Shown here: piece by piece, positions 1-13,595 of the stretch
Layout: every line of letters begins with the position of its first letter
Numbering within the stretch: the first letter of the stretch is position 1
DNA from: Haliotis asinina
Lineage: Eukaryota > Mollusca > Gastropoda > Lepetellida > Haliotidae
Assembly (NCBI RefSeq): GCF_037392515.1
Contig: NC_090291.1
Span: 37,781,001-37,845,000, forward strand
DNA: 64,000 bases
Direction: 5' to 3'
Made by a program: the position numbers and the translations under genes
The notes under the pieces: generated by a model
What the model was told of the DNA's origin: nothing
Databases searched by the model: none
The model's input: the letters and a program-made list of their open reading frames with translations, nothing else

Positions 1-1135
1 AAGTGTTTATTGGTTTCTTAATTTATTCACATAGCATTAGATTACATAATTACAGAGAAGAAATGACTCAAGGGCATGGAAAGATACAGAAGGGAGAAAA
101 GACAGGCAGGCATGGGCAACTCTGAGCAGAGGTACACACATTTAGCAACCTCTCCACTTGTATGTACAACTAAATGCAGCATCAGTTCTTCAATGGTTTC
201 AAAGACACCAGCAACAAAGTATATGGATATCTATATACTTGTTCTCAATAACAATGATTATTGGTCTGCCACCAGATCATACCATCACACTTTGTAAAAT
301 CTAAATCTACAGCATATCCCACAAACAAGTTTGCTTGTAAGCATATGACCTTGGATACAGCAGTCACTGAGCAGCACTACACATTGCACTTGCACAATCA
401 AACAATCAGACCTCTCTTGGGCATTGGCCTGGAAGTTAACAGTTTTGCTGCATGCCATAATATGATGTTAAATATATTATAATGAAGAAGCTTTGTCATT
501 AAAAACTCACAATTCTGAAAATTGGTTTGCATTTTCTACAAGGTTATTGTTGAAGGTCTGTTGTGAACCTTGGCAGATGAAAACAAATTGTCTATGTTGG
601 AAATGTTGGATTGTCATGTAATCCAATAAAAGAGTATTGCCTTATGATACATCTGTATATTCATGAAGGAACTCTGAATCCACTGGTAAGCTTGCAACAA
701 ACAAATGATAGTTACAAAATGCTGTTTTAACGATAAATAAAATCTAATATAAACATAAATAAAAATGCTTACACAGAAGCAATGCTTTTTCATAAAATGA
801 GCATAAATTTGTTCCACCGAAGATGTTACAATATTCAACATTTGATCATGATTCTGGAAATAAGACCTGTTACATCTTTGATTCCAGTGAAGGAATAAAG
901 GTATGATTTCCTAAAAATCGAATCTAATCATATGCAGTTCTAGGGCATAGTCAAGTGCTGTTGACGTATCTGTACAATACTGAAGTCAGAAATATGTACA
1001 GTGTTTTGTATCCAAGATTCTGTTCGATGGCTATTGATGAGATGGATCCATATTGGCTGTCTGCAACAGTCAGCTGGATGTGTTCTCACACATGTATGAA
1101 TATATGAATGAAGAGATATCAGTACCAACTGAAGC
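1..1135 (-). other. TPX2: 3'UTR of TPX2 (probable)
   Basis: AT-rich sequence downstream of the TPX2 stop codon with no credible coding frame. On the minus strand two AATAAA poly(A) signals lie at 6-11 and 23-28, and I see no earlier one. The transcript therefore probably ends at or just beyond the window edge. The UTR length is inference from these signals. Confidence 0.5.
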
Positions 1136-4100
1136 TTATACTCGGACTTTGCCTCTTAGTCTATCTGAGAATCTAGGCGACTCCGGACATGTTGGTGGTT
1201 TCTCACTGCCGTGGACAATGACCTGTTTGAATTTTCTGATTGGGTTGGACTTGTGAACCATTTCTGCTCGCAGTTTTGCAATAGCAGCCTTCTCTTCCTC
1301 CATCTTCTGAGCTTCCCGTTCATGGTTCAGTTCTGCCAGCTGAGCCTCCCGTGCCTTCTTCCTCATTTCATACTCATCCCGGTCAACAGCTCGTCTCTCT
1401 GTGTTCAGGGTCAACTCACTCACATCTAAACAGGAAACTACCATTAGAACTCAGTGAACAGTACAATGTGAAACAAACAATATGTATTGCAATATTTTTT
1501 CATTGTTGCATTTGTATAACAGGTAAACAAAGTTTTCCACAATATAAAGTGCCTACGAGTTTTCTATCACTTGCAGATTTAAGAGACAATAAGGCAACGA
1601 AGACATTCCTTTAGAGAACAATAAATAAATCAAGATATACTGCATGATTTTGGATGACACAATCATAACATCAACTTTAACTATCAAATCTAAATTTGAG
1701 ATGGCTGTTATCAGAATCTCAGAATGTAATAGGATCTGCATGTACACTCAGTGTCACTGTATTAACACTTTATTTCACAATATATTGCAGTATGAATGAT
1801 CCTCCTTCAAACTTAATGTTCAAATTGGTAATCATTCAAATAAGCAATATGTTATGGGCAATAAGAGAACCTCAAGACATTTTTACCAATTCTACATTTC
1901 CCACATTGATTCAATGAATCTGGTGATTTCAAATTACACCTATGCAATGACCTTATGGAGTTATCACCTTTAGGTGGGTTTTCAGTTGTGAAATTAGCCC
2001 TCAAAGTATATGAAGAAATTATCCTGCACATGTACACATGTATATATGAAGACAATATCCTGCTTACATACATGTGTATATTGTTACATTCTGTGAGTAT
2101 TACTCACCTGTCAGTGGTCGTGAAGATCTCTGGGGCATGAAGGGTTCCTGGTGGACAACATCAGCAGGTCTAGCCTTGAACATAGTCGCTTGCTTCTGTT
2201 TCATCTGCTCCTCCTCCAGCTGAAGACATGGGAAGTGGTGGAGATATGAAAACTGGACCAACTATCAGATTATTTGCAATTCGCAGTGCTTTACATGTGA
2301 CAGAATCATGAAAATACCTAATGTTACTATGGTTAACAGTTTCAGTGTAGTGTTAAGGACAAATATCAGTTTTAGATATTGTGGGTCAATTTGTCTAAAT
2401 GCTGTAACACAATGCCATTAAAATGAGAGTTATTCTTCAGGACAGAATTCCATCCTGTGACTTCAAGGGCAAAACCAGCAGCTTCTGGAACCAATGATTT
2501 CTAGAGCGCTAAACTGTACTTGGACATCAGGAAAAGCATGCTGTGGCATTATGACAAAACAGATGCATATTTCCAGATGCTTACTCTCCATAATATGCAA
2601 GTATTGCCAGATTCTTGACTCACAAATCTTCATGGTTTAACTTACAACCTTGTGGTTCCACTCTTCTGACTTCTTGGCTCCTCTTATATCACTCTGGAGG
2701 TTGAATGGTTCCGTCTTGGTACAGAGCTTGGTGTGTCTCTCAGGCAGAACAGGCTCTAGACGTGGCAAAGGGTTGGCCCTGAACTCGCGTGCCTGTATCA
2801 CAAATTAGAATATCCAGATATCAGTATAAGCTAGTGTCATGCAATATGTTAGCAAAACAAATATTGATGTCATGTTTAATAAGAAGCTATAACCTAAGTA
2901 CGAAATTATCACAGTCAATCTAGAGAAATCCTTGTTCAGGATGGAGAAAAAACTGTGTGGATTTGGCAAACAATCAGGGTATTTATGTATCTCACACTAG
3001 TGTCTAGTAATAGTAATATCATGATGGGGGACCCAGAAATGGGTTCACGTACTGCACCCACTGAACCAACGTGATGTGCGAACGCCCCTGATGATAACAG
3101 AATTGAGCTTCTTAAATTGCTACCATGTAGGTGGTCATTTTACAAACCTAGGCTTTATCACCTTGCTGTCCCACTACGAAACTTCTGTCCCAGGAACTTG
3201 TTCATGGTCATGAATTCAATGAATACATTATGACAAGACATACCCGCTGTTCCTCCTCTAGTTTCTGTCGCAGTTTGGCCTCCTTCACTGCATTGGGGTC
3301 AGGGTAGCGATTCTCAAAGCTGAATGGCTCTGGGGTAATTGTCCTGTGGGAGAGTTTGGGCTGGAATGGGACGCCAGCGTGAGTCTTCGGCATAGGTTTT
3401 TCTGGCTCCTGCAACACAGAAATCATGGGTTGTTCAAAGGACTTGTTCCTTTAAAAAACATACATTCCCACTAACTATGGTTAAATTGATAAAAAAAGGT
3501 ACCAACCAGAAGCAGCACCTACCTTTTCTTGTGGTATTTCTACAGGAAGTCGGACACGATGCTTGAGAACAAATGCTGGAGACTGAGGCACTGTGGTAGG
3601 TATCTCTTTGGCTGGCTTTACACCCTTCAGTAAGAAGAAAGCATGTATAAGTCGTGGTGTACCAAGGTAATTTACCATCAATGGCAGGTGAATAAAACAT
3701 AGCAAGTTATTCACCTCTTAGAAATAGAAGTGATAATGAAGTATTGTTCACCAGTTCAACAAGCTGAACTTATTGATGTAATCTGCTGAAATTAGCTGTA
3801 TAATTTAGTGTATTGGATCACTTAAGGATTTTTTGGTTTTTTGACCATGTGCATGCTTGGTATGACACAGCCAGGGATCAAACCCATGACCTTGTGCTCT
3901 CTGAGCAGAGGCTCTAACCACTATACCACAGAGGTGGTCCACCACAAAGAAACAAAGACTATACAAAAATTCATCCTTGATTATAAACAATCACTTGACA
4001 AACTAAAGATGATATTAGTCAACTTACCACTGTTCCCTCCAGAATCTTCCTCGGCACAGGCTGAGCATGGAAAACATATTCATCTTCATCTGCAGCTTTA

Positions 4101-7100
4101 TTTGGCCGTTCCTGGAAGCGTTTGTCCAGGTGAAGGTTGAACTCCTCTGGTTTGGTTGCTGGCTTTGGCTCTGGTTTGTGGAGTCCTGTCGCATGACTCA
4201 TGATCCTTGTGTTCACTGGGTGAGCCTTAAACTGATATCTGTGAATGAAAAAAAAAGCAGGATTAAAGGACACTATTAGATAATGAACTACGGTGGTTAA
4301 GGTTCTGTCAGTTACATTTCAAGTTCCGTTTCACGTTTATGTTTTGGAGTACATAATATACCAATCCGGCTTAATTTTTCCCCATCAAAGAAGCTCATAT
4401 TCTTTTACAACTACCATGCATGGTATAATGCATGTCTCTGTTAAGGTTCATTCTCACAAAGAACATACGACACATGGATTAAAGTTGTCACAACTAAATT
4501 ACAAAAAGCAATGTCAAAAAGTCCCATGCCACAAGAAACAGTGATGCATACTTCATGATCTCCTGATACTCCTGGTCCTCAATATCTTTCTGACTTTGCA
4601 CAGTCGGTGCCCGGTAACGATGACGTGTCTCTAGTTTGGGCGTCTCTGGCTGGGTGAGTCGAAGTGCGTGAGGTGATCGTGCCTTCAGCAACTTTCTGTC
4701 AGAGCTGGTGGCTGAAATAACAAGACCTTCTGTAGGTTGCAGCCATCATCAATATAAATCATAAAAAAGCAGGGAACGTTGCAAACGTTTCAAAGTTAGA
4801 AATATTGACTCACGCAGAGATGAAGCAATCCAAATAACAAATGTAGTGTGAGATGTTGAAATGCATCTGATGTTCTGTACAACAGACAGAGATGTGGGCA
4901 TCACCAGTCACCATCCCTACCTATATACCCTGCCTCACTCCCTCACAGATCAACAGGATTAATTAAGAGATAGACTGATATAATGACTACTCCCTTTGAA
5001 ACTGCTGACAGGGATTACTTTTTTAATCCTAATCCTTTACCTAAACAAACATATACAATCCATTGATATAAACCAAATTGTTTTCACTACACTGTTTACT
5101 TTACAGATCCTACCTCGAGGTTTTCTTCTGAACCTGTCTGGTGTAGATCTATGGAAAGCTGCAACAGACTGCGCCATGGACTGGAACTTTTCTACTTGCT
5201 GTGCTGGTTTGTGGCTTGTTGTAAGCTTGAAGGGCTGTGGTCTCGTTAAACTTCTTGGGCCCTGCTCATATATTAAAGAAGATGTAGACAACAAATTGGA
5301 TTCAGCCTTAAAAATCAATACTTGTCAGATTCTAGTCAGATTTCTTATTGTTCCATAAGCTCTCTTCTTTCTAAGCTCTTTCTTCGTTACTGACAAAGAT
5401 TTTGGTATAAACAGAATTAGTGCATAGATTTGAATATCATTACTCTTTACATACACCGAATCTGTACATAGGGGTACTGATGCAGCATAAAAAATCCTAA
5501 CCTGTGAAGAGGGGGCAGTATTAGAACGGAGACACCTGACAAAGTCAACTGTACTCTCATCTTGACTGTCCTGGTGCTGTGACTTCAGTCGACTGTCAGT
5601 GCTAAACTTGAAGTCCTGTATTGCAGTGGGTTCCCGTGAGTTACACACAGGGGCATAACCAGGAGCATTCTTACTCTTCTTCAGAGAGTCCTTAGCCAGC
5701 TTCCTCTTCTTGGCCAATTCCTTCCTCATCTGTGCTATCTGCTCCAACTCCTGCTCCTCAGTAGTTTTAACCCGAGGAGACCCAGCAGCCAGTTGTTTCC
5801 TCCTGAAGATGGCAACATATTTTGTAACAAGATGTAGATATATTTGAGATCCCACTCAAAACTCATTTCACCCTTACAGAAGACAGTAACAATAACTGTC
5901 TGCTGTCTCACCACTGTTCCATCTATATAACAGCCTGTATATAATCAAACCTTGAGCAGACAATCCAGTGATTGATGCTGTCAGCATTGAGACATAAGGG
6001 TTAATGCTGGCACATTATCAAGACCATTCAGTTTTATCTAGCCACTGTTGGCTGCTAGAATTCCGCCCCCCAAACAAATCATTAATTCTTATTGCTGCAT
6101 AAGATGGCCCAAAAATGAATACAACCTCATCTTTGTCAATACTCACCTCATAAAGGTTGGTGTTGTGGGTAGTGTTGGCATTCTGGGTATCTTAGCACAT
6201 GGAGCCTCCACGTCTTCTTTATTCTGGGGAGCAGGGCGACCAGCTGAATAGCCTCGAGTATGGGGACGAGCTATTCTCTCAGGTTTGGATGAACTGGCTG
6301 TAGAGTTGCTTCTCTTTAAAGATCTCTTGCTTGAAACTTCCAGTTTGTCTTGGGACCCACTTCTTCGATTATTATTTGTCACTTCCAATTTGCTTTGGGA
6401 ACCACTCCTTCGAATGTTACTACCAGATATCCGTTGTCTTTTTAAAGCAGGCCTTTGGCTACAATAACCACAAACATTCTTGTAAAACTATCTTTGGTGA
6501 ACAAAGCACAAAAACCAGCAGGTGAATTATATCTAGATCAGTTATTACAGGATAAGCATGATCACAAAACCATGATAAAAGCAGTAGATTATTAAAAATC
6601 AAATATACATGAACAAGAGCTAGATTAGTGAGTGAGTTTAGTTTTACGTCGCACTTAGCAAAATTCCGTCTATGAGCAAAAATGCTTGATTTCCCTTACA
6701 ACCGCCAGAATCAGCAAACTGTTAGAAATAACCATAATCTCGCTTGGAAAATACCAACATTTAGGCTTTCGTGTCGTAAATATAGCATGACATGAGCACT
6801 CATATAAGATCCTCTATATCCATCTATGTCGTGAGTCACACATGATAGTTTCAGTATAATGATTAGGCCAGTAATTCAAGTGAAAACGTTTGGATTCCAT
6901 AAATTACTTTACATGATATAAATGACAACAAACCTGTCATTGGTTGATGTAACTGGGGACACGTCAGTTGATTTCAGATTGGAAGCATCACCACCAGAAC
7001 AGCTGTTTGCTCGTTTCCTAGAGAAAAAATAGCATGGCATTGGAAGGATGCAAGAAAAAAGAAGACTGATGGCCTATTATTCTTTTTATTTTATGTCCGC

Positions 7101-10100
7101 ACTGAACATAAGCATAAAAGCAACAGTGAAACAAAAAGGTATTAAAACAGTTGAAGACAGGCTATGAATATTTACCCAGTTCTCAAAGGTGCCACTACTC
7201 CAACTTTCTTGCTATCTGCCTTTGACTGTGTGTCAGTTTGTGGTTTCTTGGCCCTCCATTCATCTAGGGAGGTGATGATATTTGACGGTGGTGGTGTCAT
7301 CTTAGCTTGCTGACGAGTAACTGGTCCTGCACTTCCTTCTTAAAAACATTGATATACAATTAGTATATTTAGTATTAATTTAATTAGTATCATGGTAATG
7401 CTTACCAATTTCTAAGCATATTCACAGCAGTCAGAACAATATTCCACAGTAAGCATGGTTAATAAGTTTACATGATATACAACTACAACATTTATTGCTA
7501 CTTTCAAGGTCTCTCCAAAAAAGATCACAAGGCAAATCATTGATGATAAACAAAGATCTATTGATTGTAAATTCAGGACAAACATTACATCAAGTAGATA
7601 TTTATGAATCACCAATGCAGTTATTTTCCACCAATTTCCCCTATTTAGTTTAGCTACAATTAGTGGCTGAGACTTGACACTGACCACCTGACTGTGCCAT
7701 TTCGTACCTGCAGTCTACACTGCACTATCCACTACAGTTAGCTCCTTAGTAGTTAATACCTTTGGCACTGCACTGCACGATCTGCTACCACACTATGTAC
7801 TACACTTACACAGCCCAAACACAATATTTAAATCAATTAGACAGACATTCTCACCTGTCACCAAAAAAGAGAAACAAAGCGAGACTCAAAGCAAATTGCA
7901 CTGGCATGCCTTATGTACAATGTCTCATGTTTTTTCTGTAGCAGTGAGCACTAGATGACACAGACGAGATAAGCTGGTCATTCTAGGTGGCCTGTCATTA
8001 AGGACCCTTTGATGTCCTCTCACTTTGGCTGACATCAGACATGTGAGTTGGGCTTGTCTACTTCAAAACAATGCTTAATTACAGCTGTTTATAATAATTA
8101 CAGTGTAGGATTAGTTCAACTTGCCTACAATGGCTGAGTTGGCAGCTACAGGTGGATCCACCTCAGTGGAATGTTATTTAGGTGTTGTAATTACAACCAC
8201 TTTACTGAATGGCTGACAGTTTTCACAACATTTACATACAACCTTGAAGGTGTTCCACTGCACAAAACAAGAAAACCTCAAAGGTCTCATTAGAAACATT
8301 GCGAAAACACACCACTCTAGCTACATGAACACTAGCCTCAGCTCTAAACACAGGTTTTGACATACACATCACAACCCACAAGACAAACTAAATCATGTTT
8401 TCATGATTTAGGCCAGCGAGGACAATTTATTAACATGTTTTTAGGAGCTTCATCATGTGATTGGTGTGTATGTGCATACGGTCAATAAGATCATGTATTA
8501 GGAAGAATACAAAATATGCATTAATGTTTATGCAGTTTTTCACACTGTTATGATTTTGTTCGCAGCATGCAGACATTTTGCCATATGGGTATGTCTGGTT
8601 GTGGTTTCGTATTACCCTTTTTCTGAGAAATCTCTGCCGACAGTTGTTACAGGTAAGTAGCATACATAAAAAACTACATTCACCCGGGCTCCTCAGTGAC
8701 AATGATATGTCAACTATGGAATGAAGTCAGCTTAATGTTGTTTCAGAGAATTGGCTTAAACTGTTCGCTTCTGTATTTGATTTTGTTGGACAGGTACTCA
8801 CTGTGACATGTCAGTCAGCTTGCGTTTATTAAGATGGTCTTTTAAATGTTGTTTCTAGACATGACTGCTTACATGTTGAGTACAAATGAAAGTCAATTAA
8901 GTGTTTCCTGAATTCCTGCTTCCTTCTTTGATGACCGAAGCTCATTAACTGATGTATTATCAAAACATCCTTCTCACATGCATATAATGGGGTAAGATGG
9001 TCAATTCTAGTTTATCACACTGCATTATGGAGGTTCTTAGGAACAAGGTGGTGTCATTACTGTCAAGCTTGTGCTAGATGGTTATTTGTATACCAAGAAA
9101 AGTTCAATTAAATGAGTGAGTGAGTTTAGTTTTACGCCGCACTTAGCAATATTACAGCTATATGGCGGCGGTCTGTAAATAATCGAGTCTGGACCAGACA
9201 ATCCAGTGATCAACAACATGAGCATCGATCTGCGCAATTGGGAACCGATCACATGCGTCAACCAAGTCAGCGAGTCTGACCACCCGATTTCGTTAGTCGC
9301 CTCTTACGACAAGCTGAGTCGCCTTTTATGGCAAGCATGGGTTGCTGAAGGCCTATTCTACCCCGGGACCTTCACGGTCGTACTAGGTGGCAATGTTCAC
9401 ATAGATCAACATTTGATTGTACAGGTGTTCTCCACACCAGCCTGAATAAGGAAGATGCAATAGGAACACAATCATCCTTCTGACACTACCAATGTCAGTC
9501 TCACCAAGTTCAAGAATACAGTTTGTCATAGTGTTAGTGTAGTTCTTGCCAAACCTAGGAAGATCCTTGCTTATGCCCTTCACTCAGCAAAACATGAAGT
9601 AAAAGCAGAAGTTGGTAGACTTGACAGTCTGGAGAGAAATATTAGCTGCCACAAGTCTGAATCTTATCCTCCAGAACTCCAATCCCTGGCGTAACTGGAG
9701 GGCCTAGCAATACCACAGGTGGCATCTATAAGTGTGGGCAGAAACCAAAGGATTTCAGCATGACTACGCTATGTGCCTGAGTGTTCTGCAGGGTGCCGGG
9801 GGTGTTTGACCAGCACCCAAGCATGTAAGAATGAGTGACATGCACAAAGACAGACAACAAAATCTGTGCTCAGACTGAAACCATGGTGACAAGTCAATGT
9901 CAGTCAATGCCAATGGACACAATAGTAGACTTGTATGAACTGTAATGCATGTGTGAACTGCATAATGTTATTGATTTAGATATGTGAATCACGTTGCTTA
10001 TGTTAAAACTCATACTACATGTATATTATAATAATACATTTATGTACTGGCATTCATTGGTAATCCACTACATCTTTTCAGCAAGGACCATTTATTTCCT

Positions 10101-12359
10101 ACATATCTACTTGTTTTCTTTTGTCATGAGAGCATTTAGCCTAGGGGTGCCTTGTCTGGCAGCTTCATGTCCTGTGGGCCTCTTGTCCTGTCACTGTTGC
10201 TTACAAGTTACATTGCAGATTTTCAAAAGTCCGAAAACTGCATCAGTTGTTTATATCTTCATTTCAACAATACTTTTCAAAGTTTTATTTGAAACTGAAT
10301 CTTATTATGAATATTGATTATTAGATTATTAATCGCTGAAACATGTGAGACTGACTGACCCATTATTCAATCACTCCGAACAAGCACAACTGGTACTAGA
10401 AACACAGAATGGTGCATATGACTTTTTGTGAGATCTCTAGCCGCAAACATTACTGCAACCACCAACAAGCACAACACAAAAAATATCAAAGTCTATACAT
10501 TTTACCAATTTTACTAATGTACTTTTCTACAAAAGGCAGTACATAACTTCCATTTTTTTGAGTTGATAATTGAAAAAGCAATTATGAGGTTATTTTTCTT
10601 GATGTGTTGTTTCATAAGAACTGATTTCAATGCTTTTAGAGTTAAAAAGAAATGTGTACAGTTTTTATGCATTTATCAGATATTCTTTGCTACCTGATTT
10701 CATTGGTGCCACCTCAGCTTGAGGTGTGTGGACTTTGGGTGTTTTCACATGTTCCTCTGTGGGTTTCTGAACTCCATTTTTGTACTCTGAAAACAATCAA
10801 TTATAACATGTTTAACATTTCAAGCATTTGGGCTGTACAGGATCACTAGATGCAAAATGATTGTTGTAAACAATACATTGGTGCTCAATCCCTAAGATGA
10901 CTGTTGCATCTCACTTGTAACATGCATGTTGATGGCACTGACTGTCAGTGTCATTTCAATAATTAGTCATGATTCTTTCAAAAGTTCTGATTATCACAGA
11001 CCTCTTAGAGACCAAATCCTATCTTTCATGACCATGACTTATCATTGGTCATTTCTTTTTACATTTAATGACGTGTTTGTAGCTGTGTGATTTGCATACA
11101 TGTGTAGACATATCTTGTTTCATTAAGAAAGCCAAAACTTTCCAAACTTCCAAGTGACGACATTGACTGGAATGTGTGATTTCTAACACTTTCAGTGATA
11201 CAGTTGTCACCTCTCTGTATACTTGAATAAAAAAAACCATCTTTACAGATAGCTGAAGGCCCATTTTAGCCTGGATCTTCACAGGGTAGAAGTAACGTGA
11301 GACACTGTTTTACATTATGATCATGAAGCAATACCAACCTGAGCTGATACGAATGGAGCTATCTTCAAAATCTTCATGGTCTGCATCTGAAACATTCAAA
11401 TTGCATTGAAGAATAGTATTTAAGGTCAGTAAAGTGACCATAGTCTTATGCTAAGATATATTTACTGTGAACCTGGGTGAAAATGTACAAGACTGATGAT
11501 ATCAATTTAAAAGGGCATGTGCCCACAACAGCGTTATATCACTTAACAATTTAAAGGGTCACATTTCGTAAACAGTCTTAGATCTTATATCTATATACAT
11601 ATATATTAATGTATACGAGGAAGAGCAGTTTCTTTCTTCCTTATAATCTCTTCTGACTCCATAAAATACTGAAGCTAAGATTATCCCAAACAGCTCATTT
11701 GAGGTCATACAGATGCACTATGTGAATAGTTTCAAAAATTACTGATCACAGTGTATCAGCCCATCTGACTCATGCAGTTGTACATAAATGTAAATACAGA
11801 CGATTGTAGGTCTGCTCAAAACAGATACAATATGTGGCAAACAAATTTAATTTGACCTCAACAATTATCTTCTGAAAGATGCACTGTGTCAAAAACAGGA
11901 TACAAGTAGAGAACATTTGCAAACAGAGGATATATAACCTTGTTTATTTGTTCAGATTGTTTGTGATCATATTAAGGCATATAAGACATCAGTATATATG
12001 AAGAAGCCAAAATTATGACATGGACTTGTTGACACGACTATTCAAGATAAGATAAAGTTTCATGCTTGTGAAAATCATTACAAATATATATCATGGGGGA
12101 ATCATTAACTGTAATAGGACCCTGCAATAGATCAAGGATCCAAACCATACATAAAACCTCTGAAAATAGCCGATATCTTGGTGTTGATACAGCAACATCA
12201 AGCATTATACCCCAACTGTCTGTGTGATCATGGCCAAAATTCCTCACCAAACCACTTGTCTGCGCTATCGTCCAGAGGTAACGGCTCGCTGAAATCGACG
12301 TATTGTGGGCAGTTATAATCCCATTCTGCGTCAACAGGACCTAATTCCGTTTCTGCCAT
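1136..12359 (-). CDS. TPX2: TPX2, microtubule nucleation factor / Aurora A activator (15 exons)
   Basis: Spliced minus-strand gene. Exons: 12248-12359, 11339-11386, 10694-10786, 7176-7338, 6934-7017, 6147-6458, 5502-5802, 5114-5306, 4552-4711, 4028-4238, 3523-3624, 3244-3408, 2649-2792, 2108-2219, 1136-1425. All junctions are GT-AG and in phase, giving 829 residues (human TPX2 is 747). Residues 13-37 match the Aurora A-binding N-terminus: aromatic W13/Y15, P18, Y20, F23 and the terminal W36-F37 pair. Repeated TPX2-family blocks follow, such as FKARP/FKAHP with downstream EPF or EFNL (residues about 490-740). The last exon has the lysine/glutamate-rich helix ending in MVHKSNPIRKF, as in vertebrate TPX2, where the C-terminus contacts kinesin-5. 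In other animals the protein is released from importin by Ran-GTP and acts on spindle microtubules. Start: first ATG, directly before the Aurora A motif. Identification is secure; exact edges of the short exons 2 and 5 are slightly less so. Confidence 0.95.
3855..3940 (-). repeat. tRNA-like SINE head in TPX2 intron 10
   Basis: The minus strand reads like a tRNA-derived promoter: an A-box-like GTGGTATAGTGGTT followed about 35 bases on by a B-box-like GGGTTTGATCCC. It lacks the shared tail of the common SINEs here and differs in its head, so it may belong to another family. No convincing acceptor stem was seen, so I do not call a functional tRNA. Confidence 0.45.
6628..6674 (-). repeat. Tail fragment of repeat family B, TPX2 intron 5
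   Basis: A short piece reading GAGTGAGTTTAGTTTTACG then CGCACTTAGCAAAATTCC on the plus strand, which is the reverse complement of the shared SINE tail. The rest of the element is missing. Confidence 0.6.
7339..10693 (-). other. Large TPX2 intron 3
   Basis: A 3.35-kb intron between exons 3 and 4. Apart from a family B repeat at 9113-9384 it holds AT-rich sequence in which I recognise no gene, RNA or second element. Open frames here are short and lack any recognisable motif. Confidence 0.6.
9113..9384 (-). repeat. Abalone-type repeat family B, near full length
   Basis: One of the best-preserved copies. It begins with the tail GAGTGAGTGAGTTTAGTTTT, runs through GGCGGCGGTCTGTAAATAAT, a central region around AGCATCGATCTGCGCAATTG, and ends at CCCCGGGACCTTCACGG. 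Strand is set by the tail shared with the tRNA-derived SINE (family A). The apparent open frame through it is a property of the repeat, not a gene. Confidence 0.85.
10787..12247 (-). other. TPX2 introns 1 and 2
   Basis: AT-rich intron sequence around the small exon 2 (11339-11386). I see no repeat of the common families and no other gene in it. Confidence 0.5.
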
Positions 12360-12659
12360 TTCGTCGAAAGAAACGAAACGCTTTCAAAACAGACTTCTAC
12401 TAGAACGAGCGGTAAGTGAAATTTCAATCTACCGCATTTCGCCAAACGACCAATCAAATGCCAAGAGTTATTCGTGCAACGGATGTCGTCGTTATTCTTA
12501 ACAATGATTGGAGTAAATAATACGTTATATGCAATAATGACTGAGGAATTATAGACAGTTTATACAACCCACGTTGGTAACCATTTCGTTCATTTTAATA
12601 TATACTCTTGTATTCTCTGTATATCACTTTATTTATAAAAGAATATTTTTATTTGCTGC
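12360..12659. promoter_or_regulatory. Probable bidirectional TPX2/CIAPIN1 promoter
   Basis: This is the gap between divergently transcribed TPX2 and the putative first exon of CIAPIN1. Visible motifs are an E2F-like palindromic site at 12437-12446 (TTTGGCGAAA on the minus strand), a CCAAT box at 12450-12454, an inverted CCAAT box at 12507-12511, and a CHR-like TTTGAA on the minus strand at 12383-12388. In mammals CCAAT boxes with CHR elements drive G2/M genes such as TPX2 through NF-Y and the DREAM/MYB-MuvB complexes. These are short motifs, and their function here is inference. No strong TATA box fits both genes. Confidence 0.45.
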
Positions 12660-12747
12660 GTTATTAGAATCACGAAGGTCAAGAACGGGAACGAAAAGTA
12701 ACTCGTGAGGGAAATAGGTAACTACGATTCTTAGCAACTTTTATCAG
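12660..12747 (+). other. CIAPIN1: Candidate 5' noncoding exon of CIAPIN1
   Basis: The first coding exon of CIAPIN1 is preceded by a splice acceptor (CAG just before 13584), so an upstream noncoding exon must exist. The best donor I see is CAG|GTAAGG at 12747/12748, close to TPX2. The 5' edge given is a guess. Confidence 0.3.
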
Positions 12748-13310
12748 GTAAGGAATATAGGGTTATGAAATCTCAGTAAAATGGATTAAATGTTTTGGGA
12801 ATAGGACCCGTTTTCCAAACATGTGTGTTTCCATATGAAGTTACTGTTAAGCAGTTGAGCAGCATGTCAACAAAAAGTTAAAACTCCTGAATCATGATGA
12901 CAAGAGTCATCAAATTCACCACATATCTGCATGTAATCATTGGTGATGTGCCCTTCGGAGTTTGTTATTGCCCTTGTTATTAAACATAACTCGTGTTTTG
13001 ATCATAGGCTGGCATATAGTATTACGAACATAGTTATGATTTCACAATGCAGATGCCTGACATAGTCTTAGCTATGATAAATGGATGTGCTTTTAGTTTT
13101 ATGTTGCATATTGCCTGTACTTTTAAGTGATTTTTTATGGAGTTGCGCCAAACTTTTCTGATGATAGACGGTGCATGGGTGGGGTGGGACATCATATATT
13201 CATTTATAAACTCTAGTACAACTAAACCTATGGATTAAAGATACGTATTAGAGCCACATTCATCAGCCAGTGCCAGTTTGCCCTACATGTTGCGTTGTGT
13301 ACCCCAAATA

Positions 13311-13369
<59 letters not shown>

Positions 13370-13371
13370 CA

Positions 13372-13460
<89 letters not shown>

Positions 13461-13473
13461 CTTCCCCCTCTCT
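13311..13473. repeat. (CT)n microsatellite
   Basis: About 160 bases of almost pure CT dinucleotide with a few interruptions near 13364-13382 and 13457-13473. It lies in the intron just upstream of the first coding exon of CIAPIN1. Open frames of Ser-Leu repeats through it are artefacts. Confidence 0.97.
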
Positions 13474-13595
13474 CAGCTATTTAAAAAACATTAAATTTGT
13501 TGAAGCAAATTATTCATATTCATTATCAAGATTATTCTTTTAATATCCCCAGCCAGCTCCAATTTTTCTTTTTGTCCAAACAGGATACCTACAGA

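Noticed and set aside
3022-3075. Possible family A SINE fragment in a TPX2 intron
   Set aside because: Only about 35 bases resemble the SINE body (CCAGAAATGGGTTCAC); too short and diverged to call.
3805-3990. Minus-strand frame with DHLCGIVVRASA-like peptide
   Set aside because: Lies over a tRNA-like SINE head within a TPX2 intron; not a conserved protein.
9206-9445. Open frame beginning [20 protein letters not shown], recurring at 15,641, 27,729 and 33,290
   Set aside because: It is the reverse strand of repeat family B. The same peptide appears wherever the repeat is well preserved, so it reflects the repeat and not a gene family.
13270-13543. Three overlapping Ser-Leu repeat frames
   Set aside because: Produced by the (CT)n microsatellite.
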